From NCBI RefSeq assembly GCF_048066175.1, contig NZ_JBLTXA010000001.1, positions 186,001-250,000 on the forward strand: 64,000 nucleotides of DNA, written 5' to 3'. The position numbers and the translations under genes are program-made. This stretch comes from Niveispirillum fermenti. Lineage in GTDB: Bacteria; Pseudomonadota; Alphaproteobacteria; Azospirillales; Azospirillaceae. Every line of letters starts with the position of its first letter. Position 1 is the stretch's first letter. Shown here one piece after another: positions 50,325-58,297 of the stretch. A model generated the notes under the pieces. It made no database searches. It worked only from the letters and a program-made list of their open reading frames with translations, and was not told the origin of the DNA.

Positions 50325-51070
50325 GCGGCCCCCGCCCGGCGACCGGCATCCATGCGGGCGCGCATTTCGACGATGGTGGCGGACAGGCCGACGAAGATCG
50401 CCTCCCCCATCATGAAATGCCCGATATTCAGTTCCATGATCGACTGGATGGCCGCCACGGGCCCCACATTGTCGAAGGTCAATCCATGACCGGCATGACA
50501 TTCCAGGCCGATGGCCGCGGCGTGGGCGGCACCGGCCACCAGCCGGTCCAGTTCCGCCTGCCGCAGCGGGCCGGCGGGTGCGTCGGCATAGGCCCCCGTA
50601 TGCAGTTCAACCACGGGCGCACCCAGCGCGCGGGCCGCATCCAACTGCACCGGGTCGGCCCCGATGAAGATGGACACCCGGATGCCGGCCGCCGCCAGCC
50701 GGGCAACATAGGGTGCCAGATGCGCCCTGTTCGCGATGACGTCCAGCCCGCCTTCCGTCGTCCTCTCCTCCCGCTTCTCCGGAACCAGACAGACGGCGTG
50801 CGGCCGATGGCGCAGGGCGATGGCCAGCATCTCCTCCGTCGCCGCCATCTCCAGGTTCAGGGGCCGGTCGATCTCGGCCATCAGCCGTTCGATATCATGG
50901 TCGCGGATATGGCGACGATCCTCCCGCAGGTGGGCCGTGATGCCATCGGCCCCCGCCGCCACGGCCAGCAGGGCCGCGCGCACCGGGTCGGGATTGTCGC
51001 CGCCGCGTGCGTTGCGCACGGTGGCCACATGGTCGATATTCACGCCCAGGCGCAGCGGCCTCAGAATCAT
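50321..51070 (-). CDS. pdxJ: Pyridoxine 5'-phosphate synthase
   Basis: A 249-residue TIM-barrel enzyme joining 1-deoxyxylulose-5-phosphate and 3-amino-2-oxopropyl phosphate in vitamin B6 synthesis. LGVNIDHVATVRNARG (8-23), GITAHLREDRRHI with the active-site His/Glu, NLEMAATEEM, VCLVPEKREERTTEGGLD and LNIGHFMMGEAIF are all present. The stop overlaps acpS and the ATG overlaps the DUF2062 stop, both by four bases. Interestingly the window also has a PLP-dependent MocR regulator at 1092, probably unrelated. Confidence 0.97.
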   Translation of the reverse strand: MILRPLRLGVNIDHVATVRNARGGDNPDPVRAALLAVAAGADGITAHLREDRRHIRDHDIERLMAEIDRPLNLEMAATEEMLAIALRHRPHAVCLVPEKREERTTEGGLDVIANRAHLAPYVARLAAAGIRVSIFIGADPVQLDAARALGAPVVELHTGAYADAPAGPLRQAELDRLVAGAAHAAAIGLECHAGHGLTFDNVGPVAAIQSIMELNIGHFMMGEAIFVGLSATIVEMRARMDAGRRAGAA

Positions 51071-51624
51071 GGCAATCCCTCTTCACGCACCTGAAGCGGC
51101 CGGGCGGCACGGCGCCGCTTCCGCCGCTTTTCCTGATAGAACCGGATCACGGGCTTGGCAATCGCATAGACGGCAAGGCCGGCCGCAATCCCCATCAGGG
51201 TGCCGCCGGCCAGCATGGGCATAAGCACCTGCCAGGGATGGCTGATCAGGAAGGCCAGCGTCAGGCGGGCCTGATCCTCATGCCCCGGCGTGATGCCCAT
51301 CAGCACGCAGCCCAGCCGGTAACTGGCATACCAGATGGCCGGAAATGTCCAGGGATTGCCCACCACGGTGCCGACCATGGCCCCCATGATGCTGGCCCGG
51401 CTCACCCAGGCCAGCAGGAACCCCACCAGGAAATGCAGACCAATCAGCGGTGTCATGGAGACCGCGGCACCAAAGGCCAGCCCCAGCGCGATGGCATGCG
51501 GCGTGCCCTCGATGCGCCCCACGCGATGGACGACATAGCGGCCCGACCGTGCCAGTCCCATGGACGGCCAGACCAGCCGACGCAGCCGCATCGCTGGTGT
51601 CAATGGTACGCGCCGCCTGAACAT
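51067..51624 (-). CDS. DUF2062-family membrane protein
   Basis: A 185-residue inner-membrane protein with two to three hydrophobic helices. The family block GTPHAIALGLAFGAAVSMTPLIGLHFLVG (about 40-68) and VVGNPWTFPAIWYASYRLG (about 87-105) define DUF2062, seen in many alphaproteobacterial operons between spoT and pdxJ. The C-terminus is strongly basic (QEKRRKRRRAARP). Function unknown. It starts 43 bases after the spoT stop and overlaps pdxJ. Confidence 0.88.
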   Translation of the reverse strand: MFRRRVPLTPAMRLRRLVWPSMGLARSGRYVVHRVGRIEGTPHAIALGLAFGAAVSMTPLIGLHFLVGFLLAWVSRASIMGAMVGTVVGNPWTFPAIWYASYRLGCVLMGITPGHEDQARLTLAFLISHPWQVLMPMLAGGTLMGIAAGLAVYAIAKPVIRFYQEKRRKRRRAARPLQVREEGLP

Positions 51625-51667
51625 GTTTACGGTCCCGGTTCCTTTTGCCGCCCCCTATATAGGGATG

Positions 51668-53881
51668 TCAGCGGCCGCGTTCGACCGAATGGATCACGGG
51701 TGTGGCCCGCAATGCCGCCATGATGTTGGTGAGGTGCTTCACGTCCTTGACGTCCACATCGATCAACATCTCGAAATAGTCGCTGGTGCGGTTGGTGATC
51801 TTCAGGTTGGTGATGTTGCCGCCATTCTTGCCGATCACCGTGGACAGGGTGCCCAGCGCCCCCGTCTCGTTCGCAACCACCACCGACAGACGGCCAACCA
51901 GATCGTCGGGCGCGTCGGCATCCGGGTCCCAGGACACATCGATCCAGCGTTCCGGACTGTCGTGGAAGCTCTCCAGTGTCTCGCAATCGATCGTATGGAT
52001 CGTCACACCCTTGCCCGTGGTGACGATGCCCACGATGCGGTCCCCCACGATCGGGTGGCAACAACGGGCATAATGCACCGCCATGCCCGGGATCAGCCCC
52101 CGGATGGCCAGCGGCGCACCGCTGGCTTTACGCGCCGGCTTGGCCTTGGTGTTGATGGAAGCCACCACCTTCTCGTCCGCCGTCGCCGCGCTGGGCGTGT
52201 AACGGTGACCGGGGAAGATGGAATTGAAGACGTCGCGCACACCCGTCGTGCCGGCACCGACGGCGGCCAGAAGATCATCCACCGACGGCTGCTGATAGAT
52301 CTTCAGCACACCTTCGAAGGCCTTTTCGGAATATTCGTAGCCTTCCTGGCGGAAGACCCGTTCCATCAGCCCGCGGCCGAGCTTGATATGCTCACCCCGC
52401 TGCTGGGTGCGGACAAAGCGGCGGATACGGGCCCGCGCCTTGCCCGTGATGACGAAATTTTCCCAATCCGGCGACGGCGACTGGTTCTTGGAGGTCAGCA
52501 CCTCCACCTGATCACCGTTCTGCAGGTGGGTGCGCAGGGGCTGCATGCGGCCGTTGATCTTCGCCCCCACGCAGGTGTCACCCACCTGGCTGTGGACGGC
52601 ATAGGCGAAATCAACAGGCGTGGCGCCGCGCGGCAGGGCGATCAGATCCCCCTTGGGCGTGAAGCAGAAGACCTGATCCTGGAACAGTTCCAGTTTGGTA
52701 TGTTCCAGGAACTCCTCGGGCCGGCCGGCATGTTCCAGGATGTCCAGCAATTCGCGCAGCCACCGATATTGCCTGCCCTCCGTCTTGGGCTGGCCGGCGG
52801 GCGATCCCTGCTTGTAGGACCAATGGGCGGCCACGCCCATGTCGGCCACCTCATGCATGTCGCGGGTGCGGATCTGCACCTCGATGCGCTGCTTCTCGGG
52901 GCCGATGACGGTGGTGTGGATCGACTGGTAGCCGTTGGGCTTGGGCGTGGAGATATAGTCCTTGAACCGGCCCGGCACCACGGGGTACCGGGCATGGATG
53001 ATGCCCAGCGCCTGATAGCATTCGCCCAGCGTATCGACGACGATGCGGAAGGCCATCACGTCGGACAATTGCTCGAACGCGACGTTCTTGGCGTGCATCT
53101 TGCGCCAGATCGAATAGGGCGATTTCAGGCGCCCATAGGTCTCCGCATTGGGAACGGCCGACTCGTTGCCGAAACGGACCGTCTTGTCCAATTCCTCGAT
53201 GATGCGGTCCACGCGGGCCTTGCCCGTGGATTGCAGATCGTCCAGGCGGATGCGGATGCTCTCATAGGCGTCAGGATTCAATTCCTTGAACGCCAGATCC
53301 TCCAGCTCGTCCTTCCAGCGCTGGATACCGATACGCTCAGCCAGAGGAACATAGATTTCAAGCGTCTCACGCGCGATGCGGCGGCGCTTCTCCGGCTTCA
53401 GGAACTCAATGGTGCTCATATTGTGGAGACGATCCGCCAGCTTCACCAGCAGGACCCGGATATCCTCCGACATGGCCAGCACCAGCTTGCGGAAATTCTC
53501 CGCCTGCTTGGTGCTTTCGCTCTGCTCCCCGATATTCTGCAGCTCGATCCGCGACAGCTTGGTCACGCCATCGACCAGACGCGCGACCTCCGCGCCGAAC
53601 AGACGCTGGATTTCCTCCAGCGTCGTCAGCGTGTCTTCCACCGTATCATGCAGCAAGGCCGTGATGATGCTGTTGGCGTCGAGCTTCAACTCCGTCAACA
53701 GCCATGCCACCCAGATCGGGTGCATGTAATAGGGATCGCCACTGGCCCGCGTCTGCGAACCATGTGCCTTCATGGTGAAGACATAGGCGCGGTTGAGCGC
53801 TTCCTCTTCGGCATTGGGGTCATACCCCATGACGCGCTCAACCAACTCATACTGGCGAATGATCTTGGCCTGGCGGCTCAT
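51668..53881 (-). CDS. spoT: Bifunctional (p)ppGpp synthetase/hydrolase (Rsh/SpoT)
   Basis: A 737-residue stringent-response enzyme. The hydrolase HD domain (about 25-200) has ALLHDTVEDT; the synthetase domain (about 240-350) includes FRIVVDTLGECYQALGIIH and GYQSIHTTVIGP; then TGS (about 395-455, VFCFTPKGDLIALPRGATPVDFAYAVHSQVG), a helical and zinc-finger-like part with YARCCHPIVGD and a C-terminal ACT domain (about 660-737). Both activities seem intact. The start MSRQAKIIRQYELVERV at 53881 is standard; an upstream ATG at 53917 is poorly supported. rpoZ lies directly upstream, as is usual. Confidence 0.97.
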   Translation of the reverse strand: MSRQAKIIRQYELVERVMGYDPNAEEEALNRAYVFTMKAHGSQTRASGDPYYMHPIWVAWLLTELKLDANSIITALLHDTVEDTLTTLEEIQRLFGAEVARLVDGVTKLSRIELQNIGEQSESTKQAENFRKLVLAMSEDIRVLLVKLADRLHNMSTIEFLKPEKRRRIARETLEIYVPLAERIGIQRWKDELEDLAFKELNPDAYESIRIRLDDLQSTGKARVDRIIEELDKTVRFGNESAVPNAETYGRLKSPYSIWRKMHAKNVAFEQLSDVMAFRIVVDTLGECYQALGIIHARYPVVPGRFKDYISTPKPNGYQSIHTTVIGPEKQRIEVQIRTRDMHEVADMGVAAHWSYKQGSPAGQPKTEGRQYRWLRELLDILEHAGRPEEFLEHTKLELFQDQVFCFTPKGDLIALPRGATPVDFAYAVHSQVGDTCVGAKINGRMQPLRTHLQNGDQVEVLTSKNQSPSPDWENFVITGKARARIRRFVRTQQRGEHIKLGRGLMERVFRQEGYEYSEKAFEGVLKIYQQPSVDDLLAAVGAGTTGVRDVFNSIFPGHRYTPSAATADEKVVASINTKAKPARKASGAPLAIRGLIPGMAVHYARCCHPIVGDRIVGIVTTGKGVTIHTIDCETLESFHDSPERWIDVSWDPDADAPDDLVGRLSVVVANETGALGTLSTVIGKNGGNITNLKITNRTSDYFEMLIDVDVKDVKHLTNIMAALRATPVIHSVERGR

Positions 53882-53946
53882 TCTACACCGCCCTTCCGCG
53901 TCTTCCCACGCCAGCACGGCCCTGACATTTTTTTACTTCCGTCGGC

Positions 53947-54333
53947 TCAGATATCCTCGTCGGCCAGATCGGCGCCGCCGACCTCACCCTCGGCGAAATC
54001 CATATCGCCGCCCAGTTCGTCCTCGGCCTCCGCACGGGCGGCGTCCTGGGCCCAGGACGCCTCGCCGGCCATCAGCTCAACGATCTCCTCCTCGGGCTCG
54101 TCCTGCTCCGGCACGCGCTGGTGGCCCTTGATCAGGCTGTTCTTCAGACCGTCCAGGGCGACCGTCTCATCCGCGATCTCGCGCAGGGCGACGACGGGGT
54201 TCTTGTCATTGTCCCGATCGATGGACAGCGGCGAACCGGAAGCGATGTCGCGGGCGCGCTGGGCCGCCATCATCACCAGCTCGAAACGGTTCGGGACCTT
54301 CAGGACGCAATCTTCAACGGTTACGCGGGCCAT
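53947..54333 (-). CDS. rpoZ: RNA polymerase omega subunit
   Basis: A 128-residue omega subunit that clamps beta-prime and contributes to ppGpp response. MARVTVEDCVLKVPNRFELVMMAAQRARDIASG is the conserved N-terminal core, then NPVVALREIADETV; the C-terminal 60 residues are a long acidic tail (EPEEEIVELM, EDELGGDMDFAEGE), typical for alphaproteobacteria. It leads into spoT after 65 bases, coupling the polymerase subunit with the alarmone enzyme. Confidence 0.96.
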   Translation of the reverse strand: MARVTVEDCVLKVPNRFELVMMAAQRARDIASGSPLSIDRDNDKNPVVALREIADETVALDGLKNSLIKGHQRVPEQDEPEEEIVELMAGEASWAQDAARAEAEDELGGDMDFAEGEVGGADLADEDI

Positions 54334-54416
54334 TCGACATATACTCCAGCGACGGACAAGCCTTTATCTATAAGGAGCAGACCGGAACATTGCAAGAATG
54401 CCCACCCGCGCCCACG

Positions 54417-54935
54417 TCATTCCAGACCCGACAGGCGGGGCACCGATCCGGCCAGCGGCCGGATGCCCTGCCCCGGCGTCAGCGCCCCGATCAAGTCGGA
54501 TACCGTAGCGCCATGCACGGGATGGCGCCAATGCGGTGCGACGTCGCGCAACGGATACAGTACAAAGGCGCGCTCGCCCATACGCGGATGCGGCAGGATG
54601 GGCGGCCCTTCCTGGAACATGCCCTTGTAGTCCAGCAAATCAAGGTCCAGCACCCGCGCCTCGTTCAACTGCCGACGCATGCGGCCGAACTCTTTTTCCA
54701 CCTCATGGAGTCGCGACAGCAAGGCGGCGGGGGACAACCCGGTCTCCACCCTGGCGACGGCGTTGACGAACCAGGGCTGATCGGAAGCCGGCACGGGCGC
54801 CGTCTCGTAAAAGGCCGACACGGCCGTCACCCGTACATCGCCGGAATTCAGCCGGGCCAGCGCGCGGGTGCATATTTGTGCCGGCGTCCCCAGGGCCTCA
54901 GACGCCAAATTCGAGCCAATCGCAATCAGAATCAC
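54417..54935 (-). CDS. folK: 2-amino-4-hydroxy-6-hydroxymethyldihydropteridine pyrophosphokinase
   Basis: A 172-residue folate-pathway kinase. ILIAIGSNLASE at the start, VSAFYETAPVPASDQPWFVNAVARVETGL, LHEVEKEFGRMRR and the signature EARVLDLDLLDYKG, then LPHPRMGERAFVLYPL are all conserved. I choose GTG 54935, which gives the family N-terminus and has AGGTAAGG 5 bases upstream; an ATG at 54971 would add 12 residues. It lies 83 bases upstream of rpoZ in the same direction. Confidence 0.93.
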   Translation of the reverse strand: MILIAIGSNLASEALGTPAQICTRALARLNSGDVRVTAVSAFYETAPVPASDQPWFVNAVARVETGLSPAALLSRLHEVEKEFGRMRRQLNEARVLDLDLLDYKGMFQEGPPILPHPRMGERAFVLYPLRDVAPHWRHPVHGATVSDLIGALTPGQGIRPLAGSVPRLSGLE

Positions 54936-55180
54936 CGGCCTTACCTGGAAATAAGGGCCATCGCCGGCCATTTACTTGGGGGATGGCGAATGACGGCACT
55001 TGCTGCCGAACAGGCTATGGCATACCGTGCCGGAAATCGTTCGTCACCTGCCGCGTGCTTCTGGCTCCCTTGACGGGGCCAAGAGGACCGACCATAAACC
55101 TCTTCGTCCGGCCGAAGTGGTGCATGTGAAAATTGCGGCCGGAAAGTAGATTTTTCCAACTCAATTCTTAAGAGGATCGA

Positions 55181-55816
55181 ATGGCACGAAAGATATTTTA
55201 TCAACAGGAACGGCTGGCCATGTTCATTGATGGGGCCAACCTTTACGCCGCCGCCCGATCCCTGGGATTCGATATTGATTACAAGCGTCTTTTGGAGTTG
55301 TTTGCAGCAGAAGGCCGGTTGATCCGCGCTTTTTATTATACGGCACTGGTCGAAGATCAGGAATATTCGCCGATCCGTCCGCTGGTCGACTGGCTGGACT
55401 ATAACGGCTACACGATGGTCACGAAGCCGACCAAGGAATTCACCGACGCATCGGGCCGGCGCAAGATCAAAGGCAACATGGATATCGAACTCGCCATCGA
55501 CGTGATGGAGATGGCGGACCATGTCGACCACATCCTGCTGTTCTCCGGCGATGGCGACTTCCGTCGCCTTGTGGAAGCGGTGCAGCGCAAGGGCGTGCGC
55601 GTGACCGTGATCAGCACCGTTCGTTCGGCCCCGCCCATGGTCGCGGACGAACTGCGGCGTCAGGCCGACAATTTCCTGGAATTGCAGGACCTTGCCCCCA
55701 GCATCCAGCGCAGCCACAGCGGTCGTTACCAGCAGCCCCCGCTGGCGCATGACCATACCGGCCATGACGACCAGAATGTCCAGCCCGAGCAGATGCACGA
55801 AGAACCCGGAGAGTAA
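55181..55816 (+). CDS. NYN-domain (LabA/DUF88-like) protein
   Basis: A 211-residue PIN-like nuclease-fold protein. MFIDGANLYAAARSLGFDIDY (residues 14-34) supplies the first acidic metal ligand; KGNMDIELAIDVMEMA and LFSGDGDFRRLVEAVQRKGVRVTVIST contain the others. LabA/NYN proteins are predicted RNases or RNA-binding regulators. The last 40 residues are a polar His/Gln-rich tail. Divergent from folK. It is a conserved neighbour of folK/rpoZ in alphaproteobacteria, and two hairpins follow its stop. Confidence 0.9.
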   Translation: MARKIFYQQERLAMFIDGANLYAAARSLGFDIDYKRLLELFAAEGRLIRAFYYTALVEDQEYSPIRPLVDWLDYNGYTMVTKPTKEFTDASGRRKIKGNMDIELAIDVMEMADHVDHILLFSGDGDFRRLVEAVQRKGVRVTVISTVRSAPPMVADELRRQADNFLELQDLAPSIQRSHSGRYQQPPLAHDHTGHDDQNVQPEQMHEEPGE

Positions 55817-55821
55817 AGCGC

Positions 55822-55850
55822 ACCCCCGGCGGGCACATCCCGCCGGGGGT
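55822..55850 (+). terminator. Intrinsic terminator of NYN gene
   Basis: ACCCCCGGCGGG (55822-55833) pairs with CCCGCCGGGGGT (55839-55850) around CACAT, followed by ATCTTGCG. It begins 6 bases beyond the stop; the T-run is weak. Confidence 0.7.
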
Positions 55851-55936
55851 ATCTTGCGCGCCGGGTTGCGAACCGCCAAGCATTGAGCGATCGGATACAG
55901 ACGCGCTACGCGCGGCATTCCGGAGGTCACGGTCTT

Positions 55937-55987
55937 TTCATGCAAAACCCCGGTGATCGGATACCGATCACCGGGGTTTTGCATGAA
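55937..55987. terminator. Long bidirectional hairpin between convergent genes
   Basis: A perfect inverted repeat with 24-base arms and a 3-base ATA loop. Each arm has a GC block (CCCCGGTGATCGG) flanked by AAAA on the left and TTTT on the right, so a transcript from either side meets a stable stem with a U-run. It separates the NYN gene (plus) and DUF465 gene (minus). Confidence 0.85.
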
Positions 55988-56018
55988 CGCAGCAGCAGAA
56001 ACCGCGCCGCAATCGCTT

Positions 56019-56219
56019 CTACGCGATGATATCGGGTACAAGCTGGCTTTCCAGCCGGGCGATCATGTCCTTCAGCAGCAATTTGCGCTTTTTCAGGCGT
56101 TGAATCTGGAGTTGATCGACGGGCAACTGCTCCGTCAGCCGCTGGATGACATCATCCATGTCGCGATGCTCTGTTTTCAGAGTCGCGAGTTTCTCCTTCA
56201 ACATCAATTGGTCGGTCAT
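56019..56219 (-). CDS. DUF465 (YdcH-like) small protein
   Basis: A 66-residue, wholly helical cytoplasmic protein. MTDQLMLKEKLATLKTEHRDMDD followed by LQIQRLKKRKLLLKDMIARLESQLVPDI matches DUF465, in which a helical hairpin ends in a basic RLKKRKL stretch. Family function is unknown; an RNA- or membrane-surface role has been guessed. ATG 56219 is the family start. It ends near the bidirectional terminator. Confidence 0.9.
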   Translation of the reverse strand: MTDQLMLKEKLATLKTEHRDMDDVIQRLTEQLPVDQLQIQRLKKRKLLLKDMIARLESQLVPDIIA

Positions 56220-56328
56220 CGGGTTCCGCGTCGCACAGCTTGTCGCAGGCGCTCCAACGCCCGGGCGCATCCATACCACAAAACGTGCCCCGCATGGGGC
56301 ACGCATTTTTCAGGGGCGCGGGGTCGCA

Positions 56329-56904
56329 TCAACGAACGGTGCCGGGCTTGGCCAGCAGGTTTGTATTGTTCGGCTTCCGGATGCCGAGCAGTTCAATGGT
56401 GAACAGCAGCGTCGCATTGGGCGGGATGCCGCCATCGGGCTGGCCGCGGGCGCCGTAGCCCAGATTGCCGGGAATGGCCAGTTCCCACTGTTCGCCCACG
56501 CGCATCATGGGCAACGCCTCCTGCCAGCCGCGGACGACGCGCCCCAGCGGCAGGCTGGCCGGCCGCCCACGGGCATAGGAACTGTCGAATTCCTTGCCGT
56601 CGATCAGAACGCCCCGGTAATGCACGGTCACCTCGTCCGACAGGGTGGGACGCAGGGCATTGCCGTCCGCCGCGCGGATGACGCGGTATTGCAGACCGCT
56701 GGGGGTCACGCGCCAGCCGGGCTTCTTCAGATTGTCGGAAAGATACTGGGTTTGCGGATCGATGCGCGGCATGGACAGCACGTCCTCCACCGAACCGCCG
56801 GCCGGCGGCGGCACCGGCCCGGTCGCCTGCGCCAGGGCTGCCGGGGCAGCCAAGGCCAGCGCCAGGGCGAACAGGGACGCCAGGGTCACGGAACGATCGG
56901 TCAT
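56329..56904 (-). CDS. FKBP-type peptidyl-prolyl cis-trans isomerase, exported
   Basis: A 191-residue periplasmic prolyl isomerase. A signal peptide (1-25, ending PAALAQA) is followed by a short linker and the FKBP domain: VTVHYRGVLIDGKEFDSSYARGRP, LGRVVRGWQEALPMMRVGEQWELAIPGNLGYG and GIPPNATLLFTIELLGI, with the aromatic and Asp residues of the active site in place. GGAG lies 7 bases before ATG 56904. It follows a second FKBP gene by 76 bases on the same strand; both may assist envelope protein folding. Confidence 0.92.
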   Translation of the reverse strand: MTDRSVTLASLFALALALAAPAALAQATGPVPPPAGGSVEDVLSMPRIDPQTQYLSDNLKKPGWRVTPSGLQYRVIRAADGNALRPTLSDEVTVHYRGVLIDGKEFDSSYARGRPASLPLGRVVRGWQEALPMMRVGEQWELAIPGNLGYGARGQPDGGIPPNATLLFTIELLGIRKPNNTNLLAKPGTVR

Positions 56905-56980
56905 GTCAGGACTCCGCATCAGGCAACGAACTGCTAGCGGGTTAGCACGGATGGCGCCCCGGGTCACCCCCTCCGGGCCA

Positions 56981-57472
56981 TCAAAGCTCGCTCGACAGTT
57001 TCAAGCGTGTCACCGACAGCAGTTCGATGGTGAAGAAAAGGTTGGAACCGGCCGGCACCTTGCCGCTGGCCGATACCGCAGCGCCATAGCCTGCGCTGGC
57101 AGGCACCGCCAGTTCCCAGACATCGCCCGGCCGCATCAGCGGCAGCACCTGCTTCCAGCCGGCGATCACCCGCGTCAATTGCAGGGCGGCGGGCCGGCCC
57201 TGGGCGCGCGTATCCTCGAAGACCGTGCCATCCTCCAGGCGCCCCTGGTAATGCATCCGGGCCGTGTCGATCAGACGCGGCGGCACGCCCGCGGCGGGGC
57301 CGGATTTGACGATGCGGTACAGGGTCGGCCCCTGCGGCACCGCCCGCCATCCCCCCTGGCCCGAAAGCCGGTCCAGGAATGCCTGCTCCGCCGGCGTCAG
57401 GGCACGCGCCGGGGCCACTTGCAGCAACGGCAGGACCATAAGGCCCAGCAGGTGACGGCGCCGCATGATCAT
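56981..57472 (-). CDS. FKBP-type peptidyl-prolyl isomerase, exported, second copy
   Basis: A 163-residue FKBP-like protein with a signal sequence that begins MIMRRRHLLGLMVLPLL, similar to a twin-arginine-like or Sec signal. The domain is recognisable (ARMHYQGRLEDGTVFEDT, VIAGWKQVLPLMRPGDVWELAVPASAGYG, VPAGSNLFFTIELL), but the FDSS element is FEDT and the linker before SAGYG is changed, so activity may be reduced. The start overlaps the previous stop (ATGA). The pair looks like an old tandem duplication. Confidence 0.87.
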   Translation of the reverse strand: MIMRRRHLLGLMVLPLLQVAPARALTPAEQAFLDRLSGQGGWRAVPQGPTLYRIVKSGPAAGVPPRLIDTARMHYQGRLEDGTVFEDTRAQGRPAALQLTRVIAGWKQVLPLMRPGDVWELAVPASAGYGAAVSASGKVPAGSNLFFTIELLSVTRLKLSSEL

Positions 57473-58119
57473 GGCGTGGCACTTCCCTTCCGCTCGTCCT
57501 GGAACGCCGGGGGCACGCGCCCTTCCGGCGGGTCCAGCGTCATCATGATCAGATCGCCCGGCACCTCGAACAGGGCCGGGTCCTGCGGACCACGCCGGAT
57601 CTCCGACAATTGCATGGAGATGGCGGCGACACCGCCATCCCCGGTCCGCCCGTCCAGCTTCACATAGATGCCGTCAGGCGTCGCCCACACCCGGCCGTCG
57701 AAGCCACCGCCATCGGGCGTCATGTCCTGGACACGGTAACGGGTGACCTTCTCCCCCGCCACGGTCTCCGTTCCCTCCGGTTCTCCCGAAAGCCGGGCGA
57801 GAATGCTGGGGACGATACCCACTTCCGGATCAGTCAGGGACAGTTTCATGGCCATGCGGCTTTCGGGCTGGATCACCACGGCCTCGTCCAGGTCGGGCCG
57901 CACGATCAGCAGGTTGTTCATGCCATCCACCCGGCTTTCACGCCGCTCCCTCCCCTTGTCATGGAACAGCCGCGCCGACAGCGCCACCCCGTCGACCTGC
58001 AGATCCTGGCTGGCGGAGAAGGCCGCCATCGGGGCGGGCAGCGGATCGGCCCCTGCCGGCAGCACAACCGCCAGACACGTCACCAGGGCCGTCAGCAGCA
58101 TGGACGAAAGGGATGGCAT
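57469..58119 (-). CDS. Exported DUF4412/LolA-like protein
   Basis: A 216-residue exported protein. After a signal peptide (residues 1-24, ending LPAGADP) the mature chain has alternating strands (ESRVDGMNNLLIVRPDLDEAVVIQPESRMAMKLSL, GEKVTRYRVQD, GRVWATPDGIYVKLDG) suggestive of a LolA-like half barrel that handles hydrophobic ligands. The family is poorly defined, and I place it near DUF4412 by pattern only. Its stop overlaps the FKBP start, so the three genes form one operon for envelope folding or lipid handling. ATG 58119 was chosen for the signal peptide. Confidence 0.62.
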   Translation of the reverse strand: MPSLSSMLLTALVTCLAVVLPAGADPLPAPMAAFSASQDLQVDGVALSARLFHDKGRERRESRVDGMNNLLIVRPDLDEAVVIQPESRMAMKLSLTDPEVGIVPSILARLSGEPEGTETVAGEKVTRYRVQDMTPDGGGFDGRVWATPDGIYVKLDGRTGDGGVAAISMQLSEIRRGPQDPALFEVPGDLIMMTLDPPEGRVPPAFQDERKGSATP

Positions 58120-58297
58120 GATGGGCCTCCAGCCTGTTTCATCGAAAATAGCCGGCCAGCACCCGGCGGGGCAAGCCGGAGCAAGCAGGGCGGCCATGCC
58201 GTCCCCCGCCGCAGCCGGGCTTGACCCCTTATGCTCAACAAGAGAATAAGGAAGCCGACCGGCCCCGCCGCCGGCCATGCCGCAGGACGAAGATGAC

